Shown piece by piece: positions 5,956 through 9,683 of a DNA stretch of 9,683 nt; position 1 is the first letter of the stretch, and each line of letters begins with the position of its first letter. The stretch is from Bacillota bacterium (GTDB lineage Bacteria; Bacillota; Clostridia; Clostridiales; Clostridiaceae): the NCBI GenBank assembly GCA_021779235.1, contig JAJYBA010000051.1, positions 1-9,683 of the forward strand, given 5' to 3'. Under the pieces are notes generated by a model, which made no database searches, was not told where the DNA came from, and saw nothing but the letters and a program-made list of their open reading frames with translations. The position numbers and the translations under genes are program-made.

Positions 5956-6321
5956 ATGAAGATAAAGGAAGTTTCCCAAAAAACCGGATTGCCTATTTCT
6001 ACAATTAGATTTTACGAAAAACAAGACTTGATTCCTGCAAAATATGTTAGCAGAGACTCAAATAACTATCGTAATTACTCTGCAGATATAATTGAACAAC
6101 TGTTAATGATAAAAACTGTTCATTCCGTAGGCTTCTCTTTAACAGAGATTAAAGAGATTCAAAAAAGCAATGTGAACCCAATTTCAATTGATACAAAGAT
6201 TGATCTTTTACAAAAAAAGATAGACGAAATAGAAAAGCAAAGAGAAAACCTAAATAAAACTGAGGCTATATTAAAGAAAATGTTGAAAAATAAATTGAAT
6301 TTAAAAATTAACGCTGATTGA
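5956..6321 (+). CDS. MerR-family transcriptional regulator, short and cysteine-free
   Basis: A 121-residue dimeric DNA-binding protein. GAGGT (5946-5950) ends 5 nt before the ATG. The N-terminal winged helix has the family pattern MKIKEVSQKTGLPISTIRFYEKQDLIP (residues 1-27, shown as overlapping motifs IKEVSQKTGL and TIRFYEKQDLI). The second helix pair follows, with NNYRNYSADIIEQL and VHSVGFSLTEIKEI. Residues from about 80 onward form a Lys/Glu-rich coiled coil (KIDLLQKKIDEIEKQRENLN) for dimerisation, then a basic tail. There is no C-terminal effector domain and no cysteine at all, so classic metal or redox sensing is unlikely. Its divergent neighbour is the patatin-like gene, whose promoter has the 20-bp dyad spacer these proteins act on. 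The signal is unknown. Confidence 0.9.
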   Translation: MKIKEVSQKTGLPISTIRFYEKQDLIPAKYVSRDSNNYRNYSADIIEQLLMIKTVHSVGFSLTEIKEIQKSNVNPISIDTKIDLLQKKIDEIEKQRENLNKTEAILKKMLKNKLNLKINAD

Positions 6322-6335
6322 AAAGTTCATCAATT

Positions 6336-6361
6336 AAGATGCAAAATTGTATCATCTTTTT
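6336..6361 (+). terminator. Weak intrinsic terminator after the MerR gene
   Basis: AAGATG (6336-6341) pairs with CATCTT (6353-6358). An inner CAA/TTG pairing is possible, and the stem runs into TTTTT at 6357-6361. The stem is short and AT-rich, so termination may be partial. Confidence 0.45.
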
Positions 6362-6413
6362 ATCGCAACACACATGGAGACCGTGGTAGAGATAGAAAAA
6401 AAAGATATATTTA

Positions 6414-6422
6414 TGATATAAT
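6414..6422 (+). promoter_or_regulatory. Extended -10 promoter of the glycosyltransferase gene
   Basis: TGATATAAT contains a perfect TATAAT (6417-6422) preceded by the TG-N extension. The -35 region is A-rich and poor, which an extended -10 can tolerate. It lies about 50 bp before the start codon. Confidence 0.5.
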
Positions 6423-6460
6423 TCTGGTATATAAAAACAGAAGCATTAATGCTTTGGAAT

Positions 6461-6465
6461 GAGGA
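6461..6465 (+). promoter_or_regulatory. Ribosome binding site that fixes the original glycosyltransferase start at 6474
   Basis: GAGGA ends 8 nt before ATG 6474. This supports translation starting there and not at the out-of-frame ATG at 6514, which has no such site. Confidence 0.7.
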
Positions 6466-6473
6466 ATAGAATC

Positions 6474-7653
6474 ATGAAAAAGAATGTGCTATTTATCAGC
6501 AGTTCCATAGGTCTTGGTCATGCATCGAGAGATTTGGCCATTGCAAGAGCGAACCCCTGACATAGAGATTTCCTGGCTGGCTGGAGATCCTGCACGCAGG
6601 GTTATAGAAGAGGCAGGTGAATACCTGCTGCCGGAGTGTGAGCTACTAGGTAAAGATAGTTATTTAGCGGAAAAGGTGTCCAATGGATACGGATTGAATG
6701 TAAATAAGTATTTGTTTAGTGTTTTATTGGAATGGAGAAAAACCATAGCTGCAATAAGAAGGCTTATAAAAGAGAAGAAATTCGATTTAATTATAGCTGA
6801 TGAAGCTTATGAATTGATAGTAGCTTTCTTACTCTTTCCAGGCATTAAGAAAGCACCATTTGTAATGATTTATGATTTTTTTGGCTTCGATGCTACAACA
6901 AAAAATCCCTTTGAAAAAATGGGTACATACTTTTGGAATTTGGCCTGGGTTACAGGGAATCGTACTCCCTGGGTTGAAGATATGTCTCTTTTTGTAGGGG
7001 ATGTAGAAGATATTGCGGACAAATGCTATGGATTATTCCTGCCAAACTTCAGAAAACACGCTAAAAAACATTACAAATTTTTAGGCAGCATTTTAGCCTT
7101 TAATCCACAGGATTATAGCAATACTGAAGAAATGAAAGGCGAATTAGGTTATGGGGCAGGTCCTCTTATTATATGTTCTATAGGGGGGACTGCTATTGGA
7201 GTGGACCTTTTAAATTTATGTTCCCGTACCTACAAAACTTTAAGGAATAGGCTGCCCGAATTGCAGATGGTTTTGATATGTGGGCCGCGAATACTCCCTG
7301 ATTCAATTAAGGTGACTGACGGAATTCAGGTAAAAGGCTATGTGCCTGACTTGTACAAGCATTTTGCTGCCTGCGACCTTGCTATTGTACAGGGTGGAGG
7401 AACTACGACTATGGAGCTTGTCGCATTGAACAAAAACTTTCTATATTTTCCTTTGGAAGAGCATTATGAGCAAAAACTTGTTTCTGATAAACTAGAAAGG
7501 CTTGGCGCAGGAGTTAAAATGAGCTTTTCAGAAACTGATGAAAACACTCTTTTGAAAGTTGTGTTAGAAAACTTGGGAAAGACAGTTGATTATGAGAAGA
7601 TTAAGATTGATGGAGCAGTGAAAGCTGCAGAATTTATACAGCCGCTGCTGTAA
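6474..7653 (+). pseudogene. GT-B glycosyltransferase (MurG/UGT-like), frameshifted near codon 25
   Basis: The original start is ATG 6474. It reads KKNVLFISSSIGLGHASRD and LAIAR, the typical GT-B N-terminus with its GLGH loop, and then runs into TGA at 6558-6560 after 28 codons. The rest of the protein continues one frame over from about 6551 (RTPDIEISWLAGDPARRV) and stays open to TAA 7653. The shift falls in AGAGCGAAC near 6545-6550. Relatives as I recall them have about four more residues here (AIAR-ELRx-TPDIEISW), so a small deletion of 8 or 11 nt would explain it. Later landmarks are intact: DLIIADEAYEL, FVMIYDFFGFD, IICSIGGTAIG and LQMVLICGPRI. They also include VKGYVPDLYKHFAACDLAIV and the donor-sugar site GGGTTTMELVALNKNFLYFP (about 7393-7450). 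The open frame from ATG 6514 gives 379 residues whose first 11 or so are nonsense. The enzyme probably moved a sugar from a nucleotide donor. The acceptor is unknown. A sequencing error is possible. Confidence 0.75.
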
Positions 7654-7672
7654 TATAAACTGAAACCAAACT

Positions 7673-7702
7673 AAAAGTTCATGGATAGCCATGGACTTTT
7701 TT
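7673..7702 (+). terminator. Intrinsic terminator after the glycosyltransferase gene
   Basis: A 12-bp stem (AAAAGTTCATGG 7673-7684 with 7689-7700, one G-U pair) closes an ATAG loop and ends in six T. It is compact and strong, starting 20 nt after the stop codon. Confidence 0.9.
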
Positions 7703-7827
7703 GTTTGTCTATATTTAAAAAAGATGTTAAATTTTCGTTATCTTTTAGGTTACTATGATTGGTATACTAAAGTAGTGAACATGCCACCAGTCCCATCTGT
7801 AAAATTATTAGATACATGATGTGAGAT
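7703..7827. other. Gap before the acetyltransferase fragment, nothing recognised
   Basis: This 125-bp gap should hold the missing N-terminal half of the acetyltransferase, or its promoter, but shows neither. A 14-codon frame from GTG 7777 (with an ATG at 7783 region, reading MPPVPSVKLLDT) ends at a TGA near 7820 and has no ribosome binding site or known match. Confidence 0.3.
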
Positions 7828-8106
7828 ATGGCAATGAAGAGGCCAAAATCAAAAGAGAACGAGTCAGGATATATCCATAAATTATGTGTTAGAAGAGAAT
7901 ATTCCGGATTAGGACTGTCACGAAAAATGGTTGAATTCGCTATAGAAGAATGTAGAAGAAGGGAAGTTCACTATTTAAGATTAGATACAGGGTGGAGTAA
8001 GAAAAAGTTATGCAATTTATATGAAAGTTTAGGCTTTAAATTGATTGGCAAAATTCTATTAGAAGATAGAGGTGAGTTTGCTCTGTTTGAGATGAAAATA
8101 GAATAG
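7828..8106 (+). CDS. GNAT-family acetyltransferase, N-terminally truncated
   Basis: Only 92 residues remain, where single-domain GNAT acetyltransferases usually have 150-180. The acetyl-CoA-binding core is present: GYIHKLCVRREYSGLGLSRK (motif A with its R/Q-x-x-G-x-G/A-like loop), FAIEECRRREVHYLRLDT, then LCNLYESLGFKLIGK (motif B) and a last strand, FALFEMKI. The first strands and helices that complete the fold and shape the substrate site are missing. An in-frame TGA at 7822 blocks extension upstream. The start at ATG 7828 (or 7834) lacks a good ribosome binding site. It is most likely a remnant of a larger gene cut by deletion, perhaps no longer translated. The family assignment is firm. 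Activity is doubtful. Confidence 0.7.
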   Translation: MAMKRPKSKENESGYIHKLCVRREYSGLGLSRKMVEFAIEECRRREVHYLRLDTGWSKKKLCNLYESLGFKLIGKILLEDRGEFALFEMKIE

Positions 8107-8167
8107 TTTGAAAAGACAATTAAGGATAATTTAATATAAATTAAAGAATGAGCTTATGCATAAATCC

Positions 8168-8183
8168 TATGTATAGCTACATA
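8168..8183. repeat. Short palindrome TATGTA-TAGC-TACATA
   Basis: Two perfect 6-bp arms surround a 4-bp centre. It could be a small regulator site (it contains ATGT...ACAT half-sites) or a hairpin, but no promoter lies next to it. Confidence 0.35.
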
Positions 8184-8302
8184 TGATTTCTAGTATACGG
8201 GATGCACATGAAAATTAAAATACGTACCACTATTACGATACATACGAGAGGAACTAAAAGCTCTAATTAGTATAAATATGTTATTAACAAATGGAGAAAT
8301 TT

Positions 8303-8383
8303 ATGATATGGCAATATGCAAATTACGTGAATAGTGGCATAGAGGTGTTTCGTTTGCCACCTAATACAAAAGACTGTAGCTAG
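8303..8383 (+). CDS. Possible 26-residue ORF of unknown function
   Basis: GGAGA (8293-8297) lies 5 nt before ATG 8303. The frame reads MIWQYANYVNSG, then IEVFRLPPNTKDCS, then TAG. The spacing is good for translation. However, the peptide has no membrane helix, signal or family I recognise, and no promoter is visible. It may be a leader peptide, or the tail of a decayed gene preserved by chance. Confidence 0.2.
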   Translation: MIWQYANYVNSGIEVFRLPPNTKDCS

Positions 8384-8427
8384 CAGATGATTAAAAAATA
8401 GTAGCAATAGTGAGCAAATATATATTA

Positions 8428-8437
8428 AAGGAAGGGA
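8428..8437 (+). promoter_or_regulatory. Ribosome binding site of the PH-domain gene
   Basis: AAGGAAGGGA contains two purine-rich Shine-Dalgarno matches. The second ends 9 nt before ATG 8447 and fixes that start. Confidence 0.65.
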
Positions 8438-8446
8438 GTAAATTAT

Positions 8447-8821
8447 ATGGAATGGAAGGATAGAAAAAGATTTTTAGGTATGCCCTTATCATTTACTAAA
8501 TACAGACTAGAAAATAACAGACTTTTTGTTAGCAGAGGCTTTTTTACAACCATGGAAGATGAACTTGTTATGTATAGAATATTAGATGTAAGGCTAAGAA
8601 GAACCTTTTGGGATAAAGTTTTCGGAGTAGGAACAGTTACTATATTTACCGCGGACGAGACAAATAAGGAACTGAAGCTAGAAAGGATAAAGGCCTCAAA
8701 AAAAGTTAGAGATATGATGAGTGAAATTGCAGAAAATGAAAGAGCAAAGATAGGTATTAAAGGTAGAGAACTCTACGGAGTAGCAGAAAATGTATTCCAA
8801 GGAGATGACGATAATAACTAG
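8447..8821 (+). CDS. Bacterial PH-domain protein (bPH2 / DUF304-like)
   Basis: A 124-residue protein in which one bacterial pleckstrin-homology domain fills about residues 1-100. Family marks are RKRFLGMPLSFTKYRLENNRLFVSRGFF at the start (split as FLGMPLSFTKY and LFVSRGFF), EDELVMYRILDVRLRRTFWDKVFGVGTVTIFTADET in the centre, and a closing helix with KASKKVRDMMSEIAENE. The acidic tail (FQGDDDNN) is outside the fold. Relatives often sit as a soluble domain beside or fused to membrane segments. This one has no transmembrane helix and is probably cytoplasmic or peripheral. The family has no assigned reaction. Upstream is a long gap, and 175 bp downstream an ion-channel gene begins. The two may be co-transcribed, since I see no clear terminator between them. 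Confidence 0.8.
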   Translation: MEWKDRKRFLGMPLSFTKYRLENNRLFVSRGFFTTMEDELVMYRILDVRLRRTFWDKVFGVGTVTIFTADETNKELKLERIKASKKVRDMMSEIAENERAKIGIKGRELYGVAENVFQGDDDNN

Positions 8822-8826
8822 AAAAC

Positions 8827-8897
8827 AGCAAACATAAACTTCAAGCTTATATTGTGACCACAGGTTACATAACAGTAGCTAGAAGTTATTGTTTGCT
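8827..8897 (+). ncRNA. Possible structured RNA (three-way junction) in the leader of the channel gene
   Basis: Three helices abut with no unpaired bases on the 3' side. P1 is AGCAAACA 8827-8834 with TGTTTGCT 8890-8897. P2 is GTGACC 8854-8859 with GGTTAC 8863-8868 (one G-U). P3 is ATAAC 8869-8873 with GTTAT 8885-8889. The remaining junction strand is 8835-8853. No T-tract follows, and the sequence does not match purine, c-di-GMP, THF or ydaO (c-di-AMP) riboswitch consensus as I remember them. It may be a cis-regulatory element or a chance fold in AT-rich DNA. Confidence 0.3.
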
Positions 8898-8958
8898 CAT
8901 AAATAGTAACATTTTTGGAGAAGAGATCTTTATTTAGACTATAAATCGACCAGTTTAT

Positions 8959-8976
8959 TTTTGGAAACAGCCAAAA
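8959..8976 (+). other. Small hairpin ahead of the channel start
   Basis: TTTTGG (8959-8964) and CCAAAA (8971-8976) form a perfect 6-bp stem with a 6-nt loop about 20 nt before the start codon. No T-tract follows, so it is not a terminator. Confidence 0.35.
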
Positions 8977-8996
8977 CAGAGTTGGTATTTATATTA

Positions 8997-9683
8997 ATGG
9001 GGGTGAACGTTATTAAAGAATCTTACTTTGATAAAATTAGATATAAATTTGACAATTTCATGTCAAAGGGTACTGGAGCCCTTATCGCTGCACTTACTGC
9101 TATTACCACAGGATTAATTTTTATTGTCTCCCTGATTTTATGGCTGACAAATTCATCGCCGGAAAATTCATTTTTACAGTTGCTGTGGATGAGCTTGATG
9201 AGAGCCATGGATGCAGGAGCCTTAGGCGGGGATTCCGGTGGCTTTGGTTTTATGTTACTTATGCTTTTAATAACTATTGGGGGTATTTTTATTTTGAGTA
9301 TCCTTATAGGTTTGCTAACTACTGGTATTGAAGCTAAGGTGGAAAGCCTTAGAAAAGGAAGATCAGTTGTTTTAGAAAAGGATCATACCATAATTTTAGG
9401 ATGGTCTGATCAAATATTTACTGTTTTATCTGAGCTTATAGTTGCAAATAGCAATAGGAAAAGGCCTTGTATCGTCATTATGGGGGATAAGGACAAGGCT
9501 GAAATGGATGATGAAATCAGGGAAAAAATAGAATTTAAGGGAAATACCCGAATCATATGTAGGCAGGGAAGCCCTATAGAAATATCTGATTTGAATATAG
9601 TCAGCTTGAACACTTCTCGTTCAATAATAATTATGGAGGAATCTGACTCGGATGTCATAAAAATCATACTTGCCATAACCCAC
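8997..9683 (+). CDS. CASTOR/POLLUX-type ion channel, N-terminal part (runs off the window)
   Basis: An open frame of 229 codons reaches the right edge. The N-terminus is basic and soluble, with RYKFDNFMSKGTG at 15-27. Helix 1 is about 28-51. A pore-loop region follows with LLWMSLMRAMDAGALGGDSGG at 62-82 (core RAMDAGALGGDSG), then helix 2 at about 83-111 with ITIGGIFILSILIGLLTTGIEAK. From about residue 128 an RCK-like nucleotide-binding domain starts (HTIILGWSDQIFTVLSELIVAN, CIVIMGDKDKAEMDDEI, RIICRQGSPIEISDL, SRSIIIMEE). This layout matches the CASTOR/POLLUX/DMI1-related channel family, cation channels gated by a ligand-binding RCK ring. The start is uncertain. ATG 8997 has no ribosome binding site, while GGGGGTGA (8999-9006) overlaps it and would suit a start near 9012, where the in-frame codon is ATT. 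Confidence 0.82.
   Translation, partial: MGVNVIKESYFDKIRYKFDNFMSKGTGALIAALTAITTGLIFIVSLILWLTNSSPENSFLQLLWMSLMRAMDAGALGGDSGGFGFMLLMLLITIGGIFILSILIGLLTTGIEAKVESLRKGRSVVLEKDHTIILGWSDQIFTVLSELIVANSNRKRPCIVIMGDKDKAEMDDEIREKIEFKGNTRIICRQGSPIEISDLNIVSLNTSRSIIIMEESDSDVIKIILAITH

Larger units (their letters stand above)
8107..8446. other. 340-bp gap with no recognised gene
   Basis: This AT-rich stretch between the acetyltransferase remnant and the PH-domain gene has no ORF of useful length. It contains a 6-bp hairpin palindrome (8168-8183), a possible 26-codon ORF (8303-8383) overlapping a GTGGCA/TGCCAC inverted repeat, and the next gene's ribosome binding site. I see no convincing promoter: TATAAA at 8271-8276 lacks a -35 partner. 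Several short protein-like frames on both strands suggest decayed coding DNA. Confidence 0.4.

Noticed and set aside
8822..8996. ydaO-type c-di-AMP riboswitch ahead of the channel gene
   Set aside because: The characteristic GC-rich conserved blocks of that riboswitch are absent. Only an unassigned fold remains.
9023..9208. 61-codon - strand frame, and similar frames at 9140-9331 and 9410-9676
   Set aside because: All overlap the channel gene, whose + strand frame encodes clear membrane and RCK motifs. They are shadows.
1..9683. CRISPR arrays, tRNA or rRNA genes, insertion sequences, prophage attachment sites
   Set aside because: I found no regularly spaced repeats, cloverleaf with TTCRA arm, rRNA-like stretch, transposase motif or flanking direct repeats.

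Overview
The window is AT-rich DNA from a low-GC Gram-positive bacterium, most likely a Clostridium-like member of the Bacillota. The signs are strong AGGAGG-type ribosome binding sites, sigma-A promoters close to TTGACA/TATAAT, abundant AGA/ATA/TTA codons, intrinsic hairpin-plus-T terminators, and protein families common in clostridia. It looks like an accessory region made of short, independently controlled transcription units. There are no rRNA, tRNA, CRISPR or transposase genes.

Left part (1-3120, + strand). The tail of a GHKL-type sensor kinase ends in a perfect hairpin terminator. It is followed by a complete NorB-like drug efflux pump of the major facilitator superfamily (14 predicted membrane segments) and by a complete M20-family amidohydrolase/deacylase. 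The amidohydrolase has its own consensus promoter in the short gap behind the pump and is closed by a strong terminator.

Middle part (3121-6361). A consensus promoter carries two copies of one perfect palindrome, 32 bp apart. It drives a SASA/SGNH-type carbohydrate esterase and, just behind it, a PadR-family repressor with a TTG start. This looks like a self-regulated two-gene unit. Convergent to it on the - strand is a patatin-like phospholipase. The phospholipase is transcribed away from a small cysteine-free MerR-family regulator. The gap between them has classic MerR architecture: a dyad inside a 20-bp promoter spacer, oriented towards the phospholipase gene.

Right part (6362-9683, + strand). 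A GT-B (MurG/UGT-like) glycosyltransferase has a good promoter, ribosome binding site and terminator but is frameshifted near codon 25. An N-terminally truncated GNAT acetyltransferase follows, then about 340 bp with no clear gene, a small bacterial PH-domain protein, and the 5' part of a CASTOR/POLLUX-type ion channel that runs off the right edge. The gap before the channel can fold into a compact three-way junction that matches no riboswitch I know.

The most informative points are the two clear regulatory layouts (twin palindromes plus PadR; MerR spacer dyad plus patatin), the broken glycosyltransferase and truncated acetyltransferase, and the possible structured leader of the channel gene. 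I do not see a single large undescribed multi-gene system.
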